NCBI GenBank assembly: GCA_902774265.1
Contig: CACYHR010000012.1
Coordinates: 1 to 59,664, forward strand
Direction of reading: 5' to 3'
Length of the DNA stretch: 59,664 bases
From: an uncultured Eubacteriales bacterium
Lineage (GTDB): Bacteria > Bacillota > Clostridia > Peptostreptococcales > Anaerovoracaceae
Part shown: positions 36,158-45,083 of the stretch, piece by piece
Position numbering within the stretch: position 1 is the stretch's first letter
Layout: every line of letters starts with the position of its first letter
Position numbers and translations under genes: made by a program
The notes under the pieces: model-generated
Database searches by the model: none
Told to the model about the DNA's origin: nothing
What the model saw: only the letters and a program-made list of their open reading frames with translations

Positions 36158-37780
36158 CTACTTCCTCCTGTGTATCACGAAGTCACGGAATCTGAATCCG
36201 TCTTTCTCGGTAATCTTACCGGGTTCAACCGTATATCTCATATTCTTTCTGCTCCCGTAGAGCCTGATATATATCAGTCGAATGAAAGTATCTCCTTCAT
36301 CCAGCGGCAGTTCTGACGCTGCCAGTGCATCCCGTTCACCCAGAAGCTCCATTACGTATTTATCGATCTTCTCAGCACTGAGAACATTTCTGAGTTTTGC
36401 CTCGAATTCGGCCTTGCGGCGCTGACGCTCCACCGCACTTACCGTGTGAGGCGTCATCTCCTGCGGAACAAATTCGCTCTTTCCCTGCCTCGGCATGTAC
36501 AGCGAATCCATGTCCAGATAATCCCAGGAAAACAAACGTATCAGGCTGTCCGTCTCGGCAAGCTCATAGATCATGTTATAATCCGTGTATCCATCCTCGT
36601 TGAAAGCATCATTGAGTGTGCAGATTATATTCTTGAGCTGTCCGCGAACATCATCAGATGATGACAGCAAAAATCTTGCTCTGCCTACCGCCGCCTTCTG
36701 ATACCTCGTATTCTTCGTATTTATCTGATCGATTATGTCATCCATCTGGCGGAAAGCACTTATCACATCATGTACGATCGTTCGTGCCGTATCCTTTGCT
36801 TCCTCCTCGGAAATATCCATCATTTCTGCAAGCTCTTTTGCAGCGGCATTCATATACCTGCTGCTCTGCGAATTCGCCTCAAGATTGCTGATTATTTCCG
36901 GCCGGAACTTAGACACATTATCCGAAGTCATCAGCCTGTGATACGCCTTGTCAACTACATTGGTATAATAATCATTCAGAAGCGCATCCAGAATCTCCGA
37001 TACCGTGCTGTGCTTTGTAAGATCATCGATATATTTCTTAATATTTGCATTGAGACTCTTAAGCCCGGTTATCAGTAGATCCGTATTCTCCGCTATCTGT
37101 GTTATCGCAAGTCCGGGACTGCTTTTGGCCCGTGAAAGGTTGTAGATCGTATATATGTAGCCCTGATACTCTGTCGCCCTCGCCGTCTCGACCTGCTTGA
37201 GAGTGCGTATGATCTGCACAGCATAATCCCTGAAATTTACCCGCTGCACATAACTGTAGTCCACATCCGTATATATCCAGCCCCAGTTCTCAAGCCTTCT
37301 GAGCATCTGGCTCGCCTTGTCCCTGCTGCTCAATCCCGCCGGCACATCAGCCGGTAAAACTTCAGTCTGAGGTCTTCCCTGGGTATCGTGTTGCGTATTG
37401 TATTGCGCACTGTATTGCACACTGTGCCGGATCTCGTTCAAAGTCGTGCTTTGAACTCCATGCTGATAAATCCCGACTTGATCCTTCATCTGATCCCCGG
37501 CCCGGAACACAGTCTGAGATTTGTTGCTATCAATGTCCCGGATCCCAACCTGAGATTTGCCGTGTTCGGCGCCCTGCAGTCCGCGCTCATCAGGCATATC
37601 GGCAGCCATTTCGTACTCAAAATAGAATTCGAGATCATCAACCAGAATATCTCTTTCCACACCAAAAGAAAGCTGCCTGCTTGTGATTGCAAACAGCCTT
37701 TTAATACATTCCCAGTACACCGTTTTACCCGGTGACGCAAGCGGGCTGAAAAAATTATCAGGTACGATATCGAAAATCAT
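36158..37780 (-). CDS. jetA: Wadjet subunit JetA (DUF5716-type, kleisin-like)
   Basis: 540 residues. It begins MIFDIVPDNFFSPLASPGK and has an N-terminal winged helix region, a long helical middle (EYQGYIYTIYNLSRAKSS, LIRLFSWDYLDMDSLYMP) and a C-terminal winged helix (EGDTFIRLIYIRLYGSRK). This matches the JetA of type II Wadjet systems. A Gln/His-rich insert of low complexity lies at about 85-140. It is the first gene of the jetABCD operon; the promoter should lie in 37781-37886. Confidence 0.87.
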   Translation of the reverse strand: MIFDIVPDNFFSPLASPGKTVYWECIKRLFAITSRQLSFGVERDILVDDLEFYFEYEMAADMPDERGLQGAEHGKSQVGIRDIDSNKSQTVFRAGDQMKDQVGIYQHGVQSTTLNEIRHSVQYSAQYNTQHDTQGRPQTEVLPADVPAGLSSRDKASQMLRRLENWGWIYTDVDYSYVQRVNFRDYAVQIIRTLKQVETARATEYQGYIYTIYNLSRAKSSPGLAITQIAENTDLLITGLKSLNANIKKYIDDLTKHSTVSEILDALLNDYYTNVVDKAYHRLMTSDNVSKFRPEIISNLEANSQSSRYMNAAAKELAEMMDISEEEAKDTARTIVHDVISAFRQMDDIIDQINTKNTRYQKAAVGRARFLLSSSDDVRGQLKNIICTLNDAFNEDGYTDYNMIYELAETDSLIRLFSWDYLDMDSLYMPRQGKSEFVPQEMTPHTVSAVERQRRKAEFEAKLRNVLSAEKIDKYVMELLGERDALAASELPLDEGDTFIRLIYIRLYGSRKNMRYTVEPGKITEKDGFRFRDFVIHRRK

Positions 37781-37886
37781 GTGATGATTCTATCATTAAT
37801 ACTACTTCCGCAAAACTGTTTTATTTGATTTTGCTGTGGTTTTATGTAATTTCGATGCCGACCGCTTACGCACACGCCGAGTCTGA

Positions 37887-40319
37887 TTATTTTTTGGTTT
37901 TTACTTTTTGAGTTTTGGTCCATTTGCCATATACTGTTTTGGTTTTGCCTGTGGCTTTGTTGGTGACCTTAGTTATGGCGCGGACTCGGATATAATATGT
38001 TTTTCCGGATTTGAGTTTGCTCAGCGTAGCTTTGCTGCCGGATTTGCCGGTACTTTTCTTGCCGGAATTCTTTGTAAATTTTGTGTTTGTCGCGTACTGC
38101 AGCTGATATCCGTCGGCTGACTGATCCTTTTTCCAGCTGACAGCTACCTTTCTGCCTTTTTTGGCTGAAGCCTTGGCGGACTTTGTCTGCTTAGCAGCTG
38201 CACTGTTTACATTGTCAACGTATTCTGTCCACTCACCAACAGTCTGTTCTGCTTTTTCAAGAGCCGCTACAGAATCAGGACTGAGCATTTTCTTCTGGTC
38301 TTCTGTAAGTGAATCGTACTCTTCGCGAGCCTTCTTGACCGCCTCTGCGGAAGACGCAAGACTTGATGTGAGACTTGATTCCGATATCTCCATCGGAATA
38401 ATGTCAATGTCTGCTGTTACCTGCATAGCTGCAGCTGCATCAGTCAAGCGCTTGACCGCTCCGGCCGGAAGCAGCGCCTTCTGTTCATCATACAAAGTAT
38501 TGAATGCCTTGAGAGCTGCATCAACATCATCCTTATCCTGTAATGTTATGACGGAAGGCAATGAAGCTATAGCATTCCCTGCTTCAGTTACTGCAGCCTG
38601 CTCAGTTTCAGTACTACCGCCGGCATTACCTGATCTTCCGGAGCCGCCGCCGGAACTTCCTCCGCCGGATGTTCCGCCTACTGTCTTTGTCTGTTTACTG
38701 AATGCGTTGTTTGTGAACTCAGCAGTATATGTGGTTGCGCCTGTTTCAGAAGCTGTGACGCTTGTTGTTTCCACAGTCTCAGTCTCAGTATGCCCGGGAT
38801 TGTTTTTGCAGGTTCTTTTTGCTGTAACTTCGCTGTTGTCAGCAGTCCAGGTATATACAGGTGTTCCCCAGTTATGATTAAGCGGATTGGTAACAATCTG
38901 CGCTTCCGTGATCTTATTTTTCCCTTTGTTGTCCGAGAAATATCCGCTGCACTTGGAACATGTCCAGTACTCGATGTTTCCAGCGCTTTCACATTCTGCT
39001 GCTTTTGCCGAGTGTTGTGTCAGGTTATGATCAGGGCCCCATTTTGCATACAATGTTAAATCAGATCGAACATATCTATCGAAATCGTATGCATTGGTCA
39101 GCTGCTTATCGCTGTACCATCCATCGAATTTAATACAATCAACGTTACCGAGATCTGTTGGCTTTGTTTCAGGACTACCCGGATCTGTTGCCTTACCGCC
39201 AATTCTGACAGTTTGTCCCTGCACCTGACTGCCACCTTTTGAATCGAAAGATACAGAATAAATCTTATCAGCTTCAACGAATGGACCACCCTCGGTAACA
39301 TCGCTCCCATTTGCATCATAATAGTTAAATGTAAGATCGTCATTGTTGTTGTTTTCAATCGTTAAAACAAGACCTTTTCCTTTTACAAAATTGCTCCCGG
39401 CACTGTATTCGGAATCGCTCATACAACCGGCCGCTGCATAGTAAAATCCTGCAGTCTTATATTTCCCCGTTGAATATTCAAGACTGTCTCCCGGGCCATA
39501 TACCTGATCATAATGTTCATCCTTTTCTGTATGGTTATGTCCCCACAGAAAAACTATCTTCTTCCCACTTACTGCAGCGGAATTCAGTGTTTCTATAACT
39601 GAAGCTGCATTTGTTGTTGATCGCGGGCCATAGGTACCTTGCGTGCAGCGATGTAATGGAAAGTGAGATATGATAATGATAGGTTTGTCTGTATCGGCCT
39701 CGTCCAGAAAAGCGGCAAGCTTCGTTATTTGTTCAGCAGTATAGATGTTGTTAATATTGCTAGCTGTTCCGAGACAATAAATTATGTAATTGTCACCAGT
39801 CGCTCCTGTGTCATCTACTGTAAAATACTGTTTTACGGTATTATTCGTAGAAGCAAAATGCCCATTTTCAAATTCATGATTTCCGGTAGTATAAACTGCT
39901 TGTCTTATCTCATTATTATTTATTCTTTCCTGGACTACATCTATCGCCGTCTTAGTATACTGCCAGTATTTAGATTCATTGCTTGTACCGACATTACTCG
40001 TTGCCATATCACCGCAGAATCCCATAGCATCTATCATGCCATAATCAGAATATATTTTGTCTATCCAGGAGCCAAGTCTTTCCGCGCCTCTGACATTTTG
40101 GGAATCATTATTATGCACATCCGATGTAAACGCAAGCACAGTAATCGATGAATTGGAGAGACCGTCCAATCCATAAACTGCTTCATGCGTAAACAGTCCT
40201 GCCTGGCCAACTATCAGCAGAAAACTTAAAACAATTACTAATATGCGCATGTGTCTGTTTAGCAATTGTTGTATGCTACTTTTATAAATTGAATCTCTAT
40301 TATTCATATTACAGTCCAT
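37887..40319 (-). CDS. Secreted calcineurin-like phosphoesterase with InlB-type and Fn3-like domains
   Basis: 810 residues. Signal peptide (ILVIVLSFLLIVGQAGLF) after a 24-residue positive start. The metallophosphoesterase domain (about 60-335) has all metal boxes: TSDVHNND, GFCGDMA, TTGNHEFENG, IIISHFPLH and LWGHNHTEKD. Next come an InlB B-repeat (about 345-425, SVSFDSKGGSQVQGQTV...LTLYAKWG), a cysteine-rich segment (YWTCSKCSGYF), a Gly/Ser linker, a helical domain and an Fn3-like tail. The whole tail from the cysteine-rich part is shared with the transglutaminase protein at 49668. Probably cell-surface associated; substrate unknown. Confidence 0.88.
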   Translation of the reverse strand: MDCNMNNRDSIYKSSIQQLLNRHMRILVIVLSFLLIVGQAGLFTHEAVYGLDGLSNSSITVLAFTSDVHNNDSQNVRGAERLGSWIDKIYSDYGMIDAMGFCGDMATSNVGTSNESKYWQYTKTAIDVVQERINNNEIRQAVYTTGNHEFENGHFASTNNTVKQYFTVDDTGATGDNYIIYCLGTASNINNIYTAEQITKLAAFLDEADTDKPIIIISHFPLHRCTQGTYGPRSTTNAASVIETLNSAAVSGKKIVFLWGHNHTEKDEHYDQVYGPGDSLEYSTGKYKTAGFYYAAAGCMSDSEYSAGSNFVKGKGLVLTIENNNNDDLTFNYYDANGSDVTEGGPFVEADKIYSVSFDSKGGSQVQGQTVRIGGKATDPGSPETKPTDLGNVDCIKFDGWYSDKQLTNAYDFDRYVRSDLTLYAKWGPDHNLTQHSAKAAECESAGNIEYWTCSKCSGYFSDNKGKNKITEAQIVTNPLNHNWGTPVYTWTADNSEVTAKRTCKNNPGHTETETVETTSVTASETGATTYTAEFTNNAFSKQTKTVGGTSGGGSSGGGSGRSGNAGGSTETEQAAVTEAGNAIASLPSVITLQDKDDVDAALKAFNTLYDEQKALLPAGAVKRLTDAAAAMQVTADIDIIPMEISESSLTSSLASSAEAVKKAREEYDSLTEDQKKMLSPDSVAALEKAEQTVGEWTEYVDNVNSAAAKQTKSAKASAKKGRKVAVSWKKDQSADGYQLQYATNTKFTKNSGKKSTGKSGSKATLSKLKSGKTYYIRVRAITKVTNKATGKTKTVYGKWTKTQKVKTKK

Positions 40320-40450
40320 GCCCTTCCCGTTATTACCATGCGTTGCAGTATATATATTTTATACCATTTTATTGTTCGAATACGACATATTAGGCGTAAT
40401 TTACTCTATGTATATGCAGCGTATATTCCGCTATTTTTTATAGCAATATT

Positions 40451-40472
40451 GGCTTCCCCTTGCGGAGAAGCC
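40451..40472 (-). terminator. Hairpin in the 3' region of the first Ig-like gene
   Basis: GGCTTCCCC, TTGC, GGAGAAGCC forms a stem-loop about 80 bp after the gene at 40553-42160. The flanking sequence is duplicated downstream of the paralogue at 54735. Confidence 0.55.
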
Positions 40473-40552
40473 TTATTGCATCAATTTATCTTGTTCCCGA
40501 ATAAACTATCAATAAATCGATATGACGGTTAATTGTTTTTAATAATTTAAAA

Positions 40553-42160
40553 CTATTTCTTGATCTGAATTGTATAAACCTGTGATTCTTTAGCGGCCTT
40601 GTAACCATATCCAGCTTTTGTCTTTGCTTTTACAGTTACATTATACTTGCCCTTCTTCAGTCCCTTCTTTACAGTGATTTTACCATCTGCGCTGACAACA
40701 ATCTTTCCACCAGCAGTCTTTGTTGCAACAAATGTGATATCCTTGCCGCTGTCTGCAGTAGCACTAACTGCGATAGTCTGAGCTTTCTTCAGGACACCCT
40801 TCTTAGATGTCTTCTTACCACTGTAAACATACTTAGTCTGACCTTCAAAAGAGATATCATCATCTAAAGTACCAACATTAGTAGCTATGCTAGCTGTAGT
40901 AAGTTCTTCTCTTAATGTGTTCGCTTCATTAAAGTTGTCAAACAGTTCCTTATGAGCTTTATAGAAGTCAGCAGCAACATAGTCTTTCTTCAGAGTAAGC
41001 TTCAATGCAATTACATTAGGATTATACTTATCAGGTGTCTCTATCAGATCATATGCATCTTTAACAGCTGCTTTAAGAGCATCCTTATTCGCACTTACTG
41101 CATCTTTTGCTGTATCTGATGTGCTATAAGCAGAGACCTCAACGAAATCCCATGGATCGAATTCAGTTCCCGGGATAGAATATTCAGCCTTATCAAAGCC
41201 GAAGTTAACTCTGCCAGCAGGATTTACAATGAATGTTTTATATTCCGTTACAACTGCCTTAGTTTTAGTATTAGTAATAACAACAGCTGCATTTACTGTT
41301 CCAGCTTTTTCGAACGTTACTGCATCAACGTCCTCATATACTTTTGTTGTTGCATTCTGAAGTTTGTATGCTACAGTAAATCCAGGAACATCATTATTTA
41401 CCAATTTATGAGCCTTACCATCATAATTCTGGGTTCCTATAGTTCTACTTGAAGCGTTTGTAATTTTATCTACATCAACTTTAACCTGATCTAATTTACC
41501 AGTCTGTGCAGAAACGTTGATTGTCTTCTGTGGAATAGTCCCAATAAACGCAGCATGTGTCACGGAAGACTGACCTGTACCATATGGCACTACAGTTGCA
41601 GTTAATGTTACTGTCTGCGGCTCATAGCTATTCTTATCAAAACCAGCATAATATACTTCACTATCTAAGTTAGCTGTACCATGTGATGTACCAGTTTTAT
41701 CTACAAATGGAACCTTAGTATCCTTATCTCCATTACCAGTTACAGCTGAATCTTTAACATATGCAGGCTTTGTAAGGACGATAGGCGCATTCGCACTATG
41801 AAGAGTCTTATCCTCTTCACTCTTTATTGCACCAACGAATGTATCGAAGTCCCAGTTCCCTACGACATTGATAGCACCATAATTGAAATCATAGTAATCA
41901 ATGGATGCAACTGCACCATCAGAAGAAGTGTAATCAGACCAATCTATGAAAGCAGTAACTTTTCCATTGTCGCTATCCCATCTTTTTGAAATATTTGTGT
42001 AAGTCTTGCTAGTTCCAGTTGTGCTATTTGTGATTGTAACTGCAGTATAATCTCCATTCCACGATGTAGTTATATCATCAGCGAATGACATTACTGGCAT
42101 GAATGTGAAGATCATCATTACTGCCAGCAGGATGGCTACAACACTTTTGTGTTTTCTCAT
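40553..42160 (-). CDS. Secreted Ig-like (Big2-type) surface protein, paralogue 1
   Basis: 535 residues. Signal peptide MRKHKSVVAILLAVMMIFTF...SFA, identical through the first 22 residues to that of the paralogue at 54735. The body consists of beta-rich segments without an enzyme motif, ending in a bacterial-Ig-like domain (TAVSATADSGKDITFVATK, GKIVVSADGKITVKKGLKKG). I chose the ATG at 42160 (GAAGGGAG upstream); one at 42193 adds 11 unsupported residues. No LPXTG motif is visible. Adhesin or S-layer-like role is a guess. Confidence 0.78.
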   Translation of the reverse strand: MRKHKSVVAILLAVMMIFTFMPVMSFADDITTSWNGDYTAVTITNSTTGTSKTYTNISKRWDSDNGKVTAFIDWSDYTSSDGAVASIDYYDFNYGAINVVGNWDFDTFVGAIKSEEDKTLHSANAPIVLTKPAYVKDSAVTGNGDKDTKVPFVDKTGTSHGTANLDSEVYYAGFDKNSYEPQTVTLTATVVPYGTGQSSVTHAAFIGTIPQKTINVSAQTGKLDQVKVDVDKITNASSRTIGTQNYDGKAHKLVNNDVPGFTVAYKLQNATTKVYEDVDAVTFEKAGTVNAAVVITNTKTKAVVTEYKTFIVNPAGRVNFGFDKAEYSIPGTEFDPWDFVEVSAYSTSDTAKDAVSANKDALKAAVKDAYDLIETPDKYNPNVIALKLTLKKDYVAADFYKAHKELFDNFNEANTLREELTTASIATNVGTLDDDISFEGQTKYVYSGKKTSKKGVLKKAQTIAVSATADSGKDITFVATKTAGGKIVVSADGKITVKKGLKKGKYNVTVKAKTKAGYGYKAAKESQVYTIQIKK

Positions 42161-42498
42161 TTTTAAACTCCCTTCTTGTTTTGTTGTCTCCATTGTGCTG
42201 CCCGTGTGTTCGGTTGATGGCTGGTTATTCCAGCGTGTTTACCGACTAACGGGCGTATGCGGAGACTTGTCGATTTACCAATTTTCCTTTTTGTTGCCGG
42301 AAGTCTCGACCATATTCCGGCTGCGGCATGGGAGCCGCGTTTAGATTTTGATCAGAATTTTTGGCGGTAGTATTTGATTAATATACCTTCCTTTCTGTGT
42401 CAAAATATTTCAGAACACGGACCGTCAACCGTGTTGAAACCATAAATTGTAAGTAATAAGTTTTTCGGGTTCACTATTGTTCGCAGCAAAATAATTAA
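42161..42498. other. Upstream region of Ig-like paralogue 1, proximal part
   Basis: No gene seen. It contains the leader and probably the promoter of the 40553-42160 gene. The distal part carries the palindromes listed separately. Confidence 0.4.
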
Positions 42499-42546
42499 AC
42501 TGCGTAGTTACTACACGGTCATTATAGTGTGTAGCTACTACGCAGT
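42499..42546. promoter_or_regulatory. Long palindrome, candidate operator
   Basis: The arms ACTGCGTAGTTACTACAC (42499-42516) and GTGTAGCTACTACGCAGT (42529-42546) are complementary at 16 of 18 positions, with a 12-bp AT-rich spacer. A T-run follows (42551-42557), so termination on the plus strand is an alternative. Its GTAGTTACT core also occurs, reversed, in some hairpins of the 74-bp array upstream of pyridoxamine kinase. Confidence 0.6.
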
Positions 42547-42619
42547 CAAGATTTTTTTGCCCACTAAAAATAGTCCTCCTCGCCGGACACCTTCCTCAAA
42601 TTTCATATTCAATTAGCTT

Positions 42620-42646
42620 GCAAGCCCTGGAATTCCAAGGCTTGCG
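42620..42646. terminator. GC-rich hairpin
   Basis: GCAAGCC and GGCTTGC enclose about 12 nt, followed by GCTCTTTGTTT. No plus-strand gene ends just before it, so assignment as a terminator is uncertain. Confidence 0.35.
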
Positions 42647-42731
42647 CTCTTTGTTTAAACTCTGATCAAAATCTAAACGCTGAGAATGGACGAATAATAA
42701 TACAAAAAATATTTATTCGCACACGGTTATT

Positions 42732-42750
42732 ATAGCGGTTATTACGCTAT
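42732..42750. promoter_or_regulatory. Palindrome ATAGCG...CGCTAT, candidate operator (copy 1)
   Basis: ATAGCG, GTTATTA, CGCTAT, within an AT-rich region upstream of Ig-like paralogue 1. A second version with the same arms (GTTATAGCG, TTTATTG, CGCTATAAC) sits at 56704-56728 upstream of Ig-like paralogue 2 and next to an Xre-type regulator. The two sites probably bind one regulator. Confidence 0.6.
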
Positions 42751-43179
42751 ATGTCAACAGGTTATTGGGACTCTGTCTTCTATCCGAGGGAGTCCGAGGG
42801 GGCCGAGAGTGGGTTTCCCTAGGTTTGCCAGGAAGCGCCAAGAATGTGTTGGTATGCTTTATGATGCCGGAATCTCAAGATTGCCTAGCCTGGCATAAGA
42901 TGATTGTGATTTGGGATAGTTGTATTTTGAGATTATTATGGATCTTTAACAAAGATTGGAGTTGACCGCCCGTCTTTCCAATAAGTAGGGGTGTTCTGGC
43001 AAAGTGTCTTTTCCCGTTTTGCCAGCGACGGAGCTGTGAAGTTTTTTACATACTGGGTTTTTTTACTCTATAAAAAATACCGCTTCGACCATCCGGCTGA
43101 AGCGGCTTTCTATTGCTCCTTTTTCTATGTTACTGTAACTACGCCAATACTCACAGAAACTTTAGTGAGGAGATTTTGT

Positions 43180-43269
43180 ATGAAGAATAGTATCATAATG
43201 CTGTTTGTTCTTATTTTCCTGGTTTATTTGCTTGCTTTCTTTCCTATCATCACGCGTGGTTCTGTGTAG
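43180..43269 (+). CDS. Small hydrophobic peptide, possible type I toxin-like
   Basis: 29 codons with GAGGAG 8 nt before the ATG. One hydrophobic helix (IIMLFVLIFLVYLLAFFPII) has a lysine near the start and an arginine near the end. About 100 bp upstream is a hairpin (CCGCTTC/GAAGCGG at about 43080-43107). It overlaps the 3' end of the opposing O-antigen-ligase-like gene. Size and layout resemble small membrane toxins or stress peptides, but no family can be assigned and no antitoxin RNA is proved. Confidence 0.4.
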   Translation: MKNSIIMLFVLIFLVYLLAFFPIITRGSV

Positions 43270-44621
43270 AGGAGGCCGGACATTCCTATGAAGACATAGA
43301 AGAACGGAGCGGTGTTGAACATCGGGACACCAACCAGCGACGAGAGGAAATAACCGCATGCAGCGAGAAATGCAACTTTGCAGTATCCCGGCAGTTCAGC
43401 TCTGTGTCTGAAATACGATACGGCTGAAGCAATGCTGCCGCACAGGTACAGTATCATTCCCGGAATGCCGTAATATGCCGCAAATGTCATCGGCTCGCAG
43501 TGTGCGTCGCCAATTCCGCACTCCTCCTGAAGTCTCAGTGTGATTCCCTCACAGCCGTGACCGAACAGCGGTTTCTCCGAAATGTATTTTATCGTTGTCT
43601 GCCAAAGCACCCATCTGCCGGAACCTTCAGTACCATCAGATTTACCGGACAGAATTTTTGCCATGTCCGAGAAAAGCTTGGCTACATCAGCGCGTATCGA
43701 TGAACTTAACGCCAGAACGGCTATTACGCTCAGGATCATAATTCCGAACAGTATAAGAATTCTGCGAAGTCTGTCGCGTTCTTTAAGCAGGATAACAAGC
43801 AGCATTCCCACTATACAAATTCCGACTGCCAGCACGGCGCCGAGGGTCATATTCAGCGCAAGGATGCCGAGGTTGAGCAGACCGGAAACAGCTCCGATTA
43901 CCATCAATCTGCGATCATCTTCATATATATACATTCCGATGCCTATCATTATCGCCATCGCTAGGAAGTAACCGTAATGGTTACTGTTGACGAAAACAGC
44001 GCTAATTCCGGCTTTGTTCTGATAAGCTTCAATGATGCTGACATATTTATCATAGAGGACCGACAGCGCAATGGCATCGGCAACAAACACATAGCCCAGC
44101 AGAATCGTGTATCTGAACTGCACTCTTTCAATATAGCCTGAGGCCTGCATGTATACTATGAAAAATGCGATCATGTTAAATACGCCGACGAATCTGACCG
44201 GCAGTCCGAACGCCGCTTCGTGGCTGAGACCGTTTATACATGTCGAAATCACGATGCACACCATAAATCCGGCGAAGAACAAGTCGCGAAGTTCTATGTG
44301 AAGTTCATGTTTTACTATTTTGACCGCAAGCAGGATAACACCCAGAGCTATTGCTGTGTAATCGAAGATTCTGAATATATTGTGGAAATCGTAATACTGT
44401 GTTTCCGCCATCGTTGTCGTGAAGAGGTCGAGTATCAGAACGAGTACGATCATCCCCACCATCAGGAGTCCCGGTGCAAGTGCCAGGTAGTCGGTCAGCT
44501 TGATCTCATTGTTTATGCGCGAGGTTGAGGACAGCGACCGCACAGCCGGCTGTACCTGTCTCGATTTTTTTTTACTTTGCTTACTGCTTTTACTGTTCTG
44601 TCTTGTTTTAGATTTTGCCAT
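43224..44621 (-). CDS. O-antigen ligase/polymerase-like membrane protein
   Basis: 465 residues. A basic Lys/Ser-rich cytoplasmic start (about 1-40) is followed by roughly 11-12 membrane helices and one larger extracytoplasmic loop (about 310-365). That loop holds GSGRWVLWQTTIKYISEKPLFGHGCEG, the Wzy_C/O-antigen ligase signature (arginine and histidine in the catalytic loop). In Gram-positives such proteins polymerise or attach surface glycans. Start: AAGGGC about 11 nt before the ATG. The gene is isolated; its lipid-linked substrate could come from the GT2-GtrA module. Confidence 0.85.
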   Translation of the reverse strand: MAKSKTRQNSKSSKQSKKKSRQVQPAVRSLSSTSRINNEIKLTDYLALAPGLLMVGMIVLVLILDLFTTTMAETQYYDFHNIFRIFDYTAIALGVILLAVKIVKHELHIELRDLFFAGFMVCIVISTCINGLSHEAAFGLPVRFVGVFNMIAFFIVYMQASGYIERVQFRYTILLGYVFVADAIALSVLYDKYVSIIEAYQNKAGISAVFVNSNHYGYFLAMAIMIGIGMYIYEDDRRLMVIGAVSGLLNLGILALNMTLGAVLAVGICIVGMLLVILLKERDRLRRILILFGIMILSVIAVLALSSSIRADVAKLFSDMAKILSGKSDGTEGSGRWVLWQTTIKYISEKPLFGHGCEGITLRLQEECGIGDAHCEPMTFAAYYGIPGMILYLCGSIASAVSYFRHRAELPGYCKVAFLAACGYFLSSLVGVPMFNTAPFFYVFIGMSGLLYTEPRVMIGKKASK

Positions 44622-44684
44622 TTCTTATAATGCCCTTTTGAATTATCTGTAGTTTCATTATTTGTATTATTATACCCCTGCAAA

Positions 44685-44893
44685 ATTGGAGTGAGCGACG
44701 CCGTACTTATTGGATGAGCTCAGACTCCGGAGATAAACGTTTCCGACCTTACGGCAATGTCGTATAATCCGGAGGAAGCATTTACAGATGCCGGGAGCTT
44801 CAGTTCCTGAGAGCATCGGTCGGGATTGACACCCGTCACCGACAGTCGAATTTGGAAGCCGCCTTAGGCGGGGGACGTCCGGCGTCTGTTATA
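44685..44893 (+). repeat. Dispersed structured repeat, copy F (longest, most diverged)
   Basis: 209 bp, beginning ATTGGAGTGAGCGACGCCG and ending GGCGTCTGTTATA. It uniquely joins the block ACTTATTGGATGAGCTC...TTTCCGACC to TCCGGAGGAAGCATTTACAG, so it shows the order of the full element. One frame through it reads EINVSDLTAMSYNPEEAFTD followed by AGSFSS and a stop. Substitutions inside stems are mostly paired, for example CATCGGTCGG with CACCGACAG. Confidence 0.8.
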
Positions 44894-45083
44894 GATGAGT
44901 ATCAAATGCAATACAGCTCTAGGCCGATTCCATGTTGCATTGGTGCACGAAATACATCTGCGCAATCTGCATCCGGCGGATTGTGGAGATGTACATGTTC
45001 TATTATAATCTATCTTTTACTGTTTTATATACTTTTCAGGCAAATTATACATCTTTTTTCTGCAGAATAGCCGGTGCTTATTG

